Assembly (NCBI GenBank): GCA_036504995.1
Contig: DASXUG010000001.1
Location: 133,956-197,955, forward strand
DNA from: DASXUG01 sp036504995
GTDB taxonomy: Bacteria > Pseudomonadota > Gammaproteobacteria > Burkholderiales > Methylophilaceae
Direction of reading: 5' to 3'
DNA length: 64,000 nt
Shown here: in pieces, positions 44,835 through 53,294 of the stretch
Layout of the letters: each line of letters starts with the position of its first letter
Numbering within the stretch: position 1 is the stretch's first letter
The notes under the pieces: model-generated
Seen by the model: only the letters and a program-made list of their open reading frames with translations
What the model was told of the DNA's origin: nothing
Database searches by the model: none
Translations under genes and position numbers: made by a program

Positions 44835-45455
44835 ATGTTAGACCGTCTGATTATTGAGTTTGATAAAGGCTTGCGTACCGTGGGTGCGCAAGCACACAGT
44901 CGCCGTGCGCATCCTGATGCGACGATACAAGACTCAGCACTTGAGCCTGCCGATAAACGCCATATCGCAGCGTTAATGCGCATTAATCATTGTGGCGAGG
45001 TATGCGCACAGGCTTTATATAACGGACAGTCTTTCACTTCGCGTAACCCAGCTACCGTTGCGGCTTTGCAGCAGGCCTCAGCCGAAGAAACAGAGCATCT
45101 AGCGTGGTGCGAAAAGCGTATTGCAGAGTTGGGTGGCAGAAAAAGTGTGTTAAATCCATTATGGTATGCAGGCTCATTTGCACTAGGCTCGGTTGCAGGG
45201 GCTTTGGGGGATAAGTGGAATTTGGGCTTTTTAGCTGAAACAGAGCGTCAAGTCGGTAAGCATCTGAAAAGTCATTTAGATCAACTCCCCGAGCAGGATA
45301 ACAAAAGTCGTGCAATTTTGGAGCAAATGTACGTGGATGAAACGCATCACGCTGAAACGGCTATTCAGCATGGCGGTGCTGATTTGCCCAAGCCTGTCAA
45401 AGCCATCATGGCGCTCATGTCTAAAGTAATGACAAGCACTGCTTATCGCATTTAA
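44835..45455 (+). CDS. coq7: 2-polyprenyl-3-methyl-6-methoxy-1,4-benzoquinol monooxygenase
   Basis: A 206-aa di-iron enzyme that makes the last hydroxylation of ubiquinone synthesis. The ligands appear in RINHCGEVCAQALY, EETEHLAWC and DETHHAETA, the paired ExxH pattern of Coq7. It begins 11 bp after ctpA. Use of Coq7 in place of UbiF is typical of many betaproteobacteria. Confidence 0.94.
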   Translation: MLDRLIIEFDKGLRTVGAQAHSRRAHPDATIQDSALEPADKRHIAALMRINHCGEVCAQALYNGQSFTSRNPATVAALQQASAEETEHLAWCEKRIAELGGRKSVLNPLWYAGSFALGSVAGALGDKWNLGFLAETERQVGKHLKSHLDQLPEQDNKSRAILEQMYVDETHHAETAIQHGGADLPKPVKAIMALMSKVMTSTAYRI

Positions 45456-45548
45456 TCTAAGCTAGTTCAAGCGCTCGTCCAAGATCGGCTGCTTAAGCCG
45501 TCGCCGATTGAGCACCCTATTTTAACCACTCGTAAATTAAAAAACTGT

Positions 45549-45866
45549 ATGAAAAAATTTAATGAAATTCTGCCAACACTCGAAACTGTTGATCATGTAA
45601 AGGCATTAGAGCTTGTAGATGCTCAGGGTAAGGTTGTTGCTTTAATCGAGAATAAACCAGGCAGCGCGGGCTCTGTGCGCGTGTATTATCATCTGTTGCA
45701 GCAATTTGGTGCTATTAATGTAACGGCAGCAAACGCAGGTTTAGCACTTTATGCGGAACATACAGAAGACGCAAAACTTAACCTAGGTAAACATCCTAAT
45801 ATCGATCGCTTGTTTGAGGTGGTTGAGTCTGGCGCAGCGCTTGGCGTTAAGGTGCTGGCTAGTTAA
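45549..45866 (+). CDS. DUF2322 family protein
   Basis: A 105-aa soluble protein. It shows the features I recall for DUF2322: VDHVKALELVDAQGKVVA, IENKPGSAGSVRVYYHL and LGKHPNIDRLFEV. No signal peptide or known catalytic motif. It lies 93 bp after coq7 and is convergent with the pilin operon. Function unknown. Confidence 0.82.
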   Translation: MKKFNEILPTLETVDHVKALELVDAQGKVVALIENKPGSAGSVRVYYHLLQQFGAINVTAANAGLALYAEHTEDAKLNLGKHPNIDRLFEVVESGAALGVKVLAS

Positions 45867-45888
45867 CTACAGCATCAATAGCGCTCAT

Positions 45889-46464
45889 TTACTGCTGTAT
45901 TTCAGTTGGCTGTAGTGTTTGAGCGCTAGGCTCTCCATCTTGTGGCGGGCTTGCCAGTGAGTTCGCGTTGTTAGGACTAAATACAAACTTCCAGCTTGAG
46001 TAGGTTTTTGCATCACCATCAGCGCTCGCGTCTAACGCAAAACGAGTGTCTTCTTGCGTCATCATCGGAGCGTCTTGAGAAAGGCTATAAACACCACTTA
46101 TCTGGCCTTGCCCATCACGCAGCAAGCCCCATTCGTCAGTTTCAGTGATCGGGTCACGATACAGCTTACGTAGATGGTGTTGTACGCTGAGTGAACGTTT
46201 ATCCTCTAATAAATCCTCAAGTTTTAAGGGTAGTTGTTTAATGCCGTTGGGGGACTTTTGATAATAGCTGGCGATAGCATTACGGTATTGCTGCCCTACA
46301 AATAGTAACTCTGCCTCGCGTTCGCGTTGTATCGTAGTGGCGATATTTTCCGAGGCGATGGTGAGGCTAAGCAGTAAAGCGAATACAAATCCCAATACCA
46401 GCAAATAGGTGAAGCCTGCTTGCTTGCAATTGGTGTGTTTACCAGACGTTGTAGGGCGTACCAT
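45889..46464 (-). CDS. Prepilin-like (pseudopilin) protein 3
   Basis: A 191-aa protein with an 18-residue basic leader and a type III signal (KQAGFTYLLVLGFVFALLL); Gly-Phe marks the prepilin peptidase site, though the usual Glu5 of the mature protein is replaced. The C-terminal part contains RDPITETDEWGLLRD, like the W-containing segment of the other two pilins. Overlaps the preceding gene by 26 bp. Last gene of the secretion operon. Confidence 0.82.
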   Translation of the reverse strand: MVRPTTSGKHTNCKQAGFTYLLVLGFVFALLLSLTIASENIATTIQREREAELLFVGQQYRNAIASYYQKSPNGIKQLPLKLEDLLEDKRSLSVQHHLRKLYRDPITETDEWGLLRDGQGQISGVYSLSQDAPMMTQEDTRFALDASADGDAKTYSSWKFVFSPNNANSLASPPQDGEPSAQTLQPTEIQQ

Positions 46465-46843
46465 CGCTGGCGATTTCGTTTGAGCCGCTGTGTAAATCGT
46501 ACACGCGTTGTGAATAGTCTGGTGGAGTGATAATCAGCCATGTATCCGCGCGCTCTGTGATGGGGTCAACAGGAATGGCGCGCAGGTAACGATAACTCAC
46601 CAAATCATCCAAACTGGCTGGATACATGCCCTTATCTGCATGGAAATGATCAATAGCGGTGCGCATGGTGGCGAGGTCTTCATGTAACACGGCTTCTTTA
46701 GCGCGCTTTAAGCCATCGAAGTAGCGCGGCAGGGCGATGGAAAGCAGCAGTGATAAGATTGCCATCACGACAGCGAGCTCAATAAAGGTAAAGCCTTTTG
46801 CTTGCGCTTTGTTGGGTTTACCAGAGCTTATAGGGGATGCCAT
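46439..46843 (-). CDS. Prepilin-like (GspG-type) protein 2
   Basis: A 134-aa pseudopilin. The leader ends at AKG, then FTFIELAVVMAILSLLLSIA with the conserved Glu5. A GspG-like C-domain follows (IPVDPITERADTWLI) and it ends in PYNVW. Its start overlaps the previous gene by 26 bp, and the junction sequence resembles its own 3' junction. Confidence 0.88.
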   Translation of the reverse strand: MASPISSGKPNKAQAKGFTFIELAVVMAILSLLLSIALPRYFDGLKRAKEAVLHEDLATMRTAIDHFHADKGMYPASLDDLVSYRYLRAIPVDPITERADTWLIITPPDYSQRVYDLHSGSNEIASDGTPYNVW

Positions 46844-47300
46844 TTAAGCCTTTCTCATTGCTCGTGGAAAACACATCAAACACATCCGCGCCTTCGCGTG
46901 GGTTATCTGGTTCGCTGTCATAGCTGCGTTTTCCCCAAGTATCCTCGGGTTTGTCAGCTGAACCTTGGTACATGGGGTCAGCGGGGATTTTGCGCATAAA
47001 ATACATTTTCTTCTTTTGTGGATCAGTATCATCGGGGATGCCGACAATCAAATCTTCTAGTTTTTTTGGGTAGCCTGAATCCCCAGCAATTTGTAGGATG
47101 CGACCCTCATCATAGGCTTTCTTATAAGCATCTATACCCGTGCGGATTTCACGCAGATTTCTGTGTAATTCCATTTCTTTTTGGCGGGTAATGGTGTTTT
47201 CTAAATAAGGGCTGGCCGCTGTGGCGAGTAAGGCCAAAATCGCCACCGAAATCACGAGCTCAATATAAGAAAACCCTAGCTGCAAAAAGCGTGACCGCAC
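46818..47300 (-). CDS. Prepilin-like (GspG-type) protein 1
   Basis: A 160-aa pseudopilin with a short leader (MRSRFLQLG), then FSYIELVISVAILALLATAA with Glu5, and a GspG-like body (YPKKLEDLIVG; RKIPADPM; DTWGKRSY), ending GIPYKLW. It starts 9 bp after the secretin gene. Probably the major pseudopilin of the operon. Confidence 0.9.
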   Translation of the reverse strand: MRSRFLQLGFSYIELVISVAILALLATAASPYLENTITRQKEMELHRNLREIRTGIDAYKKAYDEGRILQIAGDSGYPKKLEDLIVGIPDDTDPQKKKMYFMRKIPADPMYQGSADKPEDTWGKRSYDSEPDNPREGADVFDVFSTSNEKGLNGIPYKLW

Positions 47301-47309
47301 GTTTAATGC

Positions 47310-49184
47310 CTATTGCTCATCAGATTTTTTTGCAGGAGTATCACCACCCAAGCCATTGCCTAGAGAAAACCCTGGGGGAATTGGCACATTGAGGCTTTGC
47401 GGTTTGCTGTCTTGGTTACTTGGTGCAGCTGCTGGCGCTGGTTTGGGTACAAAGAATGGCACCCCTCCTGCGCCAAAGTTGGGGGTGACCGAGCGTTTAC
47501 CCGTTTGTGACTCGCTGCCTATCCAATATTCAGTTTGGCTGGCGTTATTTGTCTTACGCTCTCTAATAATATGCGGGGTAATGGAGAGTACGATTTCCGT
47601 TTTAGATTTGTCATCTTTTTGTTTGGAGAATAGTTTGCCAAGTAAGGGCAAGCTACTAATCCCTGGAATTTTATCGACATTTTTGCGATCTTGGTCATCA
47701 ATCAAACCCGCTAAAATCTGGGTCTCCCCATCATGCAAACGTAGTTGTGTGCTGGCACTGCGGGTGCCCACTCTGAATGCGGTGCTTTGTCCGTTGGTAA
47801 TGGCATCGCCAATCGATCCAACATTCAGATTAATCTTGATGGTGACATCCCCGCTTGCGCTGATGTTAGGTTCTGCCTCTAGCTTCAACCCTGCATCAAT
47901 ATACTGGATGGTTTGCGACGATACCCCAGTGGATGAAATATTGGCAGTAAAGACTGGCACTCTTTCGCCAATATGAATTTTTGCTATATCTTTGTTTTTA
48001 ACGCGAATGCGTGGATTAGCCAGTAAATTCACATCTGAATTATTAGCGCTAAAACTCAAGCCTAACTGGCTGTTAATCACCGCTGGCGTATTGTTGAGCT
48101 GGCTGAAGGTGATGCCGCCAGTAGGGAAGGGGACATCGATACTCGTTGGCACCTTAACGCCCAAATCTTGTAATTTTGAACGCTTAACTTCTAATACTTC
48201 CATCTCCAGCATAACTTCTGGGTCTGGTATATCGAGCGAGTTGATAATTTTTTCTGCCAAGGAGAGTACCTCGGGTGAGTCCTTAATCATCAGGCCATTT
48301 AACCGCGTATCTACTTCTACTTGTTTAAGGTTAAGCATGCTGCGCAGGGTTGAGCTCACCTGCTTGGCGTCAGCAAAATCTAAAGTAAAATTGCGCACAG
48401 ACAAATCTTTATAATCACGTTGGTGCAACACATCGTTCACATAAATAATGGCTGAATTTTCGCTGAGCACCTTTTTTTCCAGCTGATTGGTTTGCAGCAG
48501 CAAATCTAACGCGTCATTAAACACCATGCTTTCCACATAGATGGTGGCTTTTTGATCGCTCGGCACGTCTTTATCTAAAATAAAATTAATGTGTGTGGTT
48601 TTGGATAAGGCCTCAAAAATCATTTTTAAACTGACATCTCTAAATTGCATGGTAACGGGGTTTTTATACACCAGTTTTTTATGCGATTTTTCTTGTGCGA
48701 CGGCTTCTTGTTTTTTGACTAACGTTTCGTATAAAGGCTTGGCAATAGGGTGGTCTGGGCGCTCTAATAAAATTTCATGTAATGTTGCTTTTGCGATTTC
48801 ATCATCGGCATCTGAAACACCTATATGCTTTTGTGCATCGGCTAGCAACACTAAATGATGGCGAGCCAAGCCCACGTTGCGCAGGCCTTCTTCTGCGCGT
48901 AGATTGCCCTCGTCATAGGCGGCCAATTCTTTATAGATGGTTTCTAGCTTATCTAAATCTTCCGTTTGCCACGCTTGCTCAGCTTGGCTGAGATACGCAT
49001 TTACTTTGGCTTCATGCGCTTTTACAGTGGCAATGCGGGCAGAAGCTTCAGTGGCTTTGTTAGCGCGTGGCAACTCTTTTACTGATTTTACTTCGTCTTT
49101 TGAGAGGCTATTAGTCGTATCACAAGCCGCTAAGCTCAGACTGATAAGCGAAATAAATAAATGTCGATTAAATCTAGTTTGCAT
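47310..49184 (-). CDS. Secretin (GspD/MshL-like) outer membrane channel
   Basis: A 624-aa lipoprotein; the lipobox SLAAC places Cys at residue 21. The N-terminal part is helical and possibly TPR-like (about 40-165). Secretin N-domains follow (about 170-330), then the secretin core (about 335-560) with the VPVFTANISSTG and LRLHDGETQILAGLI motifs. A Pro-rich tail ends the protein. The N-terminal helical part is unlike classical GspD. Confidence 0.9.
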   Translation of the reverse strand: MQTRFNRHLFISLISLSLAACDTTNSLSKDEVKSVKELPRANKATEASARIATVKAHEAKVNAYLSQAEQAWQTEDLDKLETIYKELAAYDEGNLRAEEGLRNVGLARHHLVLLADAQKHIGVSDADDEIAKATLHEILLERPDHPIAKPLYETLVKKQEAVAQEKSHKKLVYKNPVTMQFRDVSLKMIFEALSKTTHINFILDKDVPSDQKATIYVESMVFNDALDLLLQTNQLEKKVLSENSAIIYVNDVLHQRDYKDLSVRNFTLDFADAKQVSSTLRSMLNLKQVEVDTRLNGLMIKDSPEVLSLAEKIINSLDIPDPEVMLEMEVLEVKRSKLQDLGVKVPTSIDVPFPTGGITFSQLNNTPAVINSQLGLSFSANNSDVNLLANPRIRVKNKDIAKIHIGERVPVFTANISSTGVSSQTIQYIDAGLKLEAEPNISASGDVTIKINLNVGSIGDAITNGQSTAFRVGTRSASTQLRLHDGETQILAGLIDDQDRKNVDKIPGISSLPLLGKLFSKQKDDKSKTEIVLSITPHIIRERKTNNASQTEYWIGSESQTGKRSVTPNFGAGGVPFFVPKPAPAAAPSNQDSKPQSLNVPIPPGFSLGNGLGGDTPAKKSDEQ

Positions 49185-49716
49185 CGTTCACCACCATGGT
49201 TTGCGTTATTTTCATTGGCAAATATAAAAACTGAAATTGCATGCTGCCCCCGATTTTGTTGGCCGATATAAGTTGATAGCCGCCTAAAATATCCCCGATT
49301 TTTAATACGGCCACGTCATCTGAATAATTGACGATTAACTTGCTCACACCTTGCTCCTGTAGCATGCCTATGAATTCAAATGGCAGTGGTGGCGCAACGG
49401 GTTTAATAGGTTTGCTCTGCGCTAATGCAGTGCTGACTTGAATAGTTTTTTTAGCCGTTGCGAAAAGATTAGAGATGTCGCCCGAGCTCGCCTCACGTGT
49501 GGCCAAGGAGAAATCTTCTAGGGCACTATCGGCCTGTGCTGGGACGGCCTGTACTGGGACGCTAGTGCTGGGTTTTGCGTATAGGCCTGATTGCGTGTCG
49601 TTTGTGCTTTCTGCGCTGGCTTGCTCTTCTTGATGCGTTTGCCATGTGAGCCATAACGTGAGCGCTAAAGCGAGTGTCCACAAGGCATTGCGTTTAGTCA
49701 GGTAAGTTTGCATCAT
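49174..49716 (-). CDS. GspC/PilP-like assembly protein
   Basis: A 180-aa protein with one N-terminal membrane helix (about 10-27) and a periplasmic HR-like domain (FEFIGMLQEQGVSKLIVNYS; LKIGDILGGYQLI) near the C-terminus. This resembles the homology region of GspC/PilP, which contacts the secretin. Overlaps the gene before it by 4 bp (ATGATG) and the secretin gene by 11 bp. Confidence 0.72.
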   Translation of the reverse strand: MMQTYLTKRNALWTLALALTLWLTWQTHQEEQASAESTNDTQSGLYAKPSTSVPVQAVPAQADSALEDFSLATREASSGDISNLFATAKKTIQVSTALAQSKPIKPVAPPLPFEFIGMLQEQGVSKLIVNYSDDVAVLKIGDILGGYQLISANKIGGSMQFQFLYLPMKITQTMVVNDAN

Positions 49717-50240
49717 GAGGCAAAATGCAGCGTGAGCCGCACCCTGGTGGCTACGACTTCGTCTGTAGTGTTCTCGCGACTAATATTGATGGCATCTAGC
49801 GAGGCATTAGGCAGCGTGGCTAGCACTGTGCTGAGAAATTGACGCATATTGGGGTAACTCGCCATTACACTAAAATCGATGTGATAATGGGTCAGCGCAT
49901 CATCTGGGCGTTGCTCAGATTTATAAGAAATTTCATCCAAAGCTAATTGCATAGATTGCGCAAGTGCCATCATTTTTTGCACATTTGCCGTGCGCTTTGA
50001 TAGCGGTGGAAATCGCTGAGTAAAGGCCTGTAGCTGTTCTGCTTTGCTGGGCGGAGGCTTGGCTGTTATAGTTTCTGCAGGCGCATCTTTCTGTGCATTA
50101 AGTACTGAGAGCGCTGCTTGAGTAGGCGCTATAACAAAGCTGGTAAAACCGATACAGAATATGGCTAATAACAAGGCAAGACTGCCTGCCATGCCTAAGC
50201 GCTCAATAAAGCGCATTGCTGTCCATTTGACTTGATGCAT
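49713..50240 (-). CDS. GspM/PilO-like assembly protein
   Basis: A 175-aa protein with one membrane helix (about 15-35) and a ferredoxin-like periplasmic domain (AQSMQLALDEISYKSE; YHIDFSVMASYPNMRQFLS), as in PilO. The ATG at 50240 has GGAGG 5 nt upstream; a GTG 12 bp earlier is unlikely. The previous stop overlaps this start by one base (TAATG). Confidence 0.7.
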   Translation of the reverse strand: MHQVKWTAMRFIERLGMAGSLALLLAIFCIGFTSFVIAPTQAALSVLNAQKDAPAETITAKPPPSKAEQLQAFTQRFPPLSKRTANVQKMMALAQSMQLALDEISYKSEQRPDDALTHYHIDFSVMASYPNMRQFLSTVLATLPNASLDAINISRENTTDEVVATRVRLTLHFAS

Positions 50241-50758
50241 TATGGCCTCCACCCCACTGCTAGCATAAAGCCGATGGTGGATTTGGCGCCCGTATCCAAT
50301 ACGTCTGAGTGTTGGCTTAACAATACTGCCTCACCTAGACCTTGCTTGTGTAGGCTGTTTTGATATTGCACTAAGTCATCAAATTTCGCAGTTTGCCCTG
50401 TGATTACAATTTCAGACTTGCTTGGACTGGGTTGAATAGACAACAATTTAATTTCTGGATTGGCTTGTTGCACTTGCTCTAAGGCCTTTAGCGTGGGTAG
50501 CCAAGCCAAATTTAAAGCGCGCTGGGTTTCGTGGGCGAGTGCGATGCTATGCATAAGTGCAGGGCTTTGCGGAACAACGGATTTTGTAATAGGGCCAGCC
50601 GTGCTGGTGTTAGTTTTTGCTTCAATTTGCTGTTTAAGTAATTGTTGCTGATATAGTAAAGCGCCTGCAATGGCTAAAAGTAGAGCTGCCAATATCCACA
50701 TTAATGTCGGACTGAAACGGCGACATGGCTGAGCAAAATTTAGGTCTAGAGTTGGCAT
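50240..50758 (-). CDS. PilN-like assembly protein
   Basis: A 172-aa protein: a short cytoplasmic tail (LNFAQPCRRF, similar to the PilM-binding INLLP tail of PilN), one membrane helix (about 18-38), a coiled segment and a ferredoxin-like domain (IKLLSIQPSPSKSEIVITGQ). The start at 50758 overlaps the previous stop (TGATG). Works with PilM/PilO-like neighbours as the inner-membrane platform. Confidence 0.7.
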   Translation of the reverse strand: MPTLDLNFAQPCRRFSPTLMWILAALLLAIAGALLYQQQLLKQQIEAKTNTSTAGPITKSVVPQSPALMHSIALAHETQRALNLAWLPTLKALEQVQQANPEIKLLSIQPSPSKSEIVITGQTAKFDDLVQYQNSLHKQGLGEAVLLSQHSDVLDTGAKSTIGFMLAVGWRP

Positions 50759-51597
50759 CACAGGCCCGCCATCCATAGTGCACTATTGGTTTGATGTGAG
50801 TGGTTACTAGCAGTTTTTGCCAGGCGTAGATTAACTATATCACTTATCCACTTTTGCGCTGGGTTAACAAGGCTAGGGGCAACAAAGGCAACCACCTCTC
50901 TATGCTTGTTTTGAGTTAATTTTGTATCAAGCGGCGTAATGGCTTGAGTACTACGCAAAATTTGTTGCGTAGCTTGTTCTGCTTCTAAGCCACTAGGTGG
51001 AGAAAGTTGCGTAAACCGCTGCCACTCTTGTTGATTGGTTTCGCATAATAAAACACGCTCGGGTTCAGCAATCACCAACCAAGCGTTTTGTGCTGTGTCG
51101 CTTTTCGAGCTAAGTTTCGAGTTGAGTATGCTGACCAGCAATGGTTCGATAGATGCGATTTGCCATTGCTGGGTTTGCGCTAGCGCTTGTAAATCATCTA
51201 ACAAGGCCTGGTCTATTGCACTGATGGCAACCGATTTTCCGTAGCCACTTAAACTCACGCGCACTTGCCATTGATCGGCCACTGCACCAAAGCGTTTACG
51301 AAAATCATGTTGTGCTAGCGCAAGCCAATCCTGCCTTGCCACGATGCCTTCTTGCCAAGGCAACACTCCGTAACGCACAAAATGGTTGGAGATCATAAAG
51401 CGTACTTGTTTAGCGTTAATCTTACCTGCGACTGATTTTAATGCATTGATTGTTTCTGCTCTTGATTCATATCGAGTGTTAGCGCTCGCTAACAATTTGG
51501 GTGTTTTGCCACTCTCGCAAATGGCGATGCCATCCGTAGCCAGTGCAATGGTAGTGGTATTGGCTGCGCCGAAAAGATTAAATAAGCGGCGCAACAC
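50758..51597 (-). CDS. PilM/GspL-like cytoplasmic assembly protein
   Basis: A 279-aa protein without a membrane helix that begins MLRRLFNLFGAANTTTIALA. The actin-like fold is suggested by TIALATDGIAICE and VRFMISNHFVRYGVLPW. Start codon GTG. Overlaps the ATPase gene by 20 bp. In pili and type II systems such proteins connect the ATPase to the inner-membrane complex. Confidence 0.68.
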   Translation of the reverse strand: MLRRLFNLFGAANTTTIALATDGIAICESGKTPKLLASANTRYESRAETINALKSVAGKINAKQVRFMISNHFVRYGVLPWQEGIVARQDWLALAQHDFRKRFGAVADQWQVRVSLSGYGKSVAISAIDQALLDDLQALAQTQQWQIASIEPLLVSILNSKLSSKSDTAQNAWLVIAEPERVLLCETNQQEWQRFTQLSPPSGLEAEQATQQILRSTQAITPLDTKLTQNKHREVVAFVAPSLVNPAQKWISDIVNLRLAKTASNHSHQTNSALWMAGL

Positions 51598-53269
51598 GAT
51601 GCACTTCCTCTAGTGTGGTTTCACCTTTGATTGCCATATCGAGCGCAGCCTGATGTAAAAAGCGCGTACCCTTGCGTTGCGCGTGCTCTTTAATTTGACG
51701 AATGGAGGCGCGACTAGCGATGAGTTCGCGTAGCTCGTCGTCTAACAATAATACTTCAGCGACTGCGCGTCTGCCTTTGTAGCCCGTGCCACGACAAACA
51801 CCACAGCCTTTACCATGCATAAGATTGACTTGTTCTGGTAGAGTGATGCCGCGTGGGATTTTAATTTCGCTGGCTAATACTGGCGTAGCGCAATGCTTGC
51901 AGATAGCGCGTAATAAGCGTTGAGCAACGACGATATTGAGTGCTGAGACAAAGCTATAAGGGTCTACACCCATATTTAAAAAACGCCCAATGACATCAAA
52001 TGAATTATTGGCGTGCACGGTGGTAAATACTAAATGCCCAGTGAGCGCTGATTGCACGGCAATTTGCGCGGTTTCACCATCGCGAATCTCCCCCACCATA
52101 ATACGGTCTGGGTCATGGCGCAGAATGGAGCGCAAGCCGCGGGCAAATGTCAGCCCTTTTTTCTCATTGACGGGAATTTGCAGCACGCCTGGCAATTGAT
52201 ACTCGACAGGGTCTTCAATGGTGATAATTTTATCGTAACCGTTGTTAATTTCGCTAATAGCTGCGTATAAGGTCGTGGTTTTACCGCTACCCGTTGGCCC
52301 TGTTACCAACACCATGCCGTATGGCAATTGAAATTGCTCGCGCATGGTTTCCATGGTTGCGGCATCAAAGCCAAGAAAATCTAAGCGTAAGCCTCGCGCT
52401 TCATCGGCAAGCGTTTGTTTATCCAGAACACGGATTACAATATCTTCGCCATGAATGCTCGGCATGACCGATACGCGAAAATCGACTTCACGGTTGCGAT
52501 ACACCGCACGAAAACGTCCATCTTGTGGCACGCGTTGCTCGGTAATATCTAGCTCAGACATGACTTTAATGCGTGAAATGACTTGTTCCGCTAAGTTTTT
52601 TTCACTCACTGCACCCATCTGACTGAGCACGCCATCGAGTCGATATTTAATCACCAAGCCAGCAGGGACGGTTTCTAAGTGTATGTCACTGGCATCCGCT
52701 TTTAGTGCGTCATATAAGGTTGAGCGTACTAATTTCACTACGGGGCTGGCATCGCCCTCAATCATATTCAGCGAAAGTTCTTCCGCTTCTTGCGTGATTT
52801 TTACACTGCCGCTGACCCCCGATAGTGCTGAATCGACCGCACGCATGCCATCTTCATGCTGCGCTAAGTATGCGGTTATGTCGGCATGGTGCGCCAAGTA
52901 GGTGCTAAATGGTGCAGAAATACGCTCTGCCACCCATGCTGCCAAATCTTGTGCATAAATATCGGCAAACACCAAAATGAGCGTGTTGTTGTCGCGTAAC
53001 AACACGCATTCATGTTGCAGGGATTCAGAGAATGATATGCGCTCAAAGGCGGGTGCGAGTGCCATCATGTAGTCTAGACTAATACTTGGGTAAGCATATA
53101 GTTCAGCCAGCATTTGCGTAAAATGCGCACTCGTTGTACCTGATAAAGTTTCTAGTAACTCTATTGCACGGCGACCTTCCACACTGGCTTGCTGCGCTGC
53201 TTGTCGAACTAAACTCATAGTTACGTTTAGCCTCGAGTCAATTGCGTTCGATGATTGTGGGTTGATCAT
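51578..53269 (-). CDS. GspE/PilB-type secretion ATPase
   Basis: A 563-aa hexameric motor ATPase. The GspII_E N-domain is followed by the ATPase core with Walker A GPTGSGKTTTLYAAI, Walker B MVGEIRDGETA, and the His box TGHLVFTTVHANNSF. A zinc-binding tetra-Cys (CKHC and CGVC) is present. The ATG at 53269 is chosen; upstream in-frame TTG and GTG codons lie inside the gspF-like gene. Powers pseudopilus assembly. Confidence 0.92.
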   Translation of the reverse strand: MINPQSSNAIDSRLNVTMSLVRQAAQQASVEGRRAIELLETLSGTTSAHFTQMLAELYAYPSISLDYMMALAPAFERISFSESLQHECVLLRDNNTLILVFADIYAQDLAAWVAERISAPFSTYLAHHADITAYLAQHEDGMRAVDSALSGVSGSVKITQEAEELSLNMIEGDASPVVKLVRSTLYDALKADASDIHLETVPAGLVIKYRLDGVLSQMGAVSEKNLAEQVISRIKVMSELDITEQRVPQDGRFRAVYRNREVDFRVSVMPSIHGEDIVIRVLDKQTLADEARGLRLDFLGFDAATMETMREQFQLPYGMVLVTGPTGSGKTTTLYAAISEINNGYDKIITIEDPVEYQLPGVLQIPVNEKKGLTFARGLRSILRHDPDRIMVGEIRDGETAQIAVQSALTGHLVFTTVHANNSFDVIGRFLNMGVDPYSFVSALNIVVAQRLLRAICKHCATPVLASEIKIPRGITLPEQVNLMHGKGCGVCRGTGYKGRRAVAEVLLLDDELRELIASRASIRQIKEHAQRKGTRFLHQAALDMAIKGETTLEEVHRVAPLI

Positions 53270-53294
53270 AGTGTGCAGTTTTCTAGATTTTTTC

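Noticed and set aside
45480..45525. GC-rich imperfect hairpin after coq7 as terminator
   Set aside because: Stems are short and interrupted, and no T-run follows, so it was not listed as a feature.
47356..47976. A 206-codon plus-strand open frame opposite the secretin
   Set aside because: The secretin on the minus strand has full domain support; the plus-strand frame has no recognisable motif or ribosome binding site.
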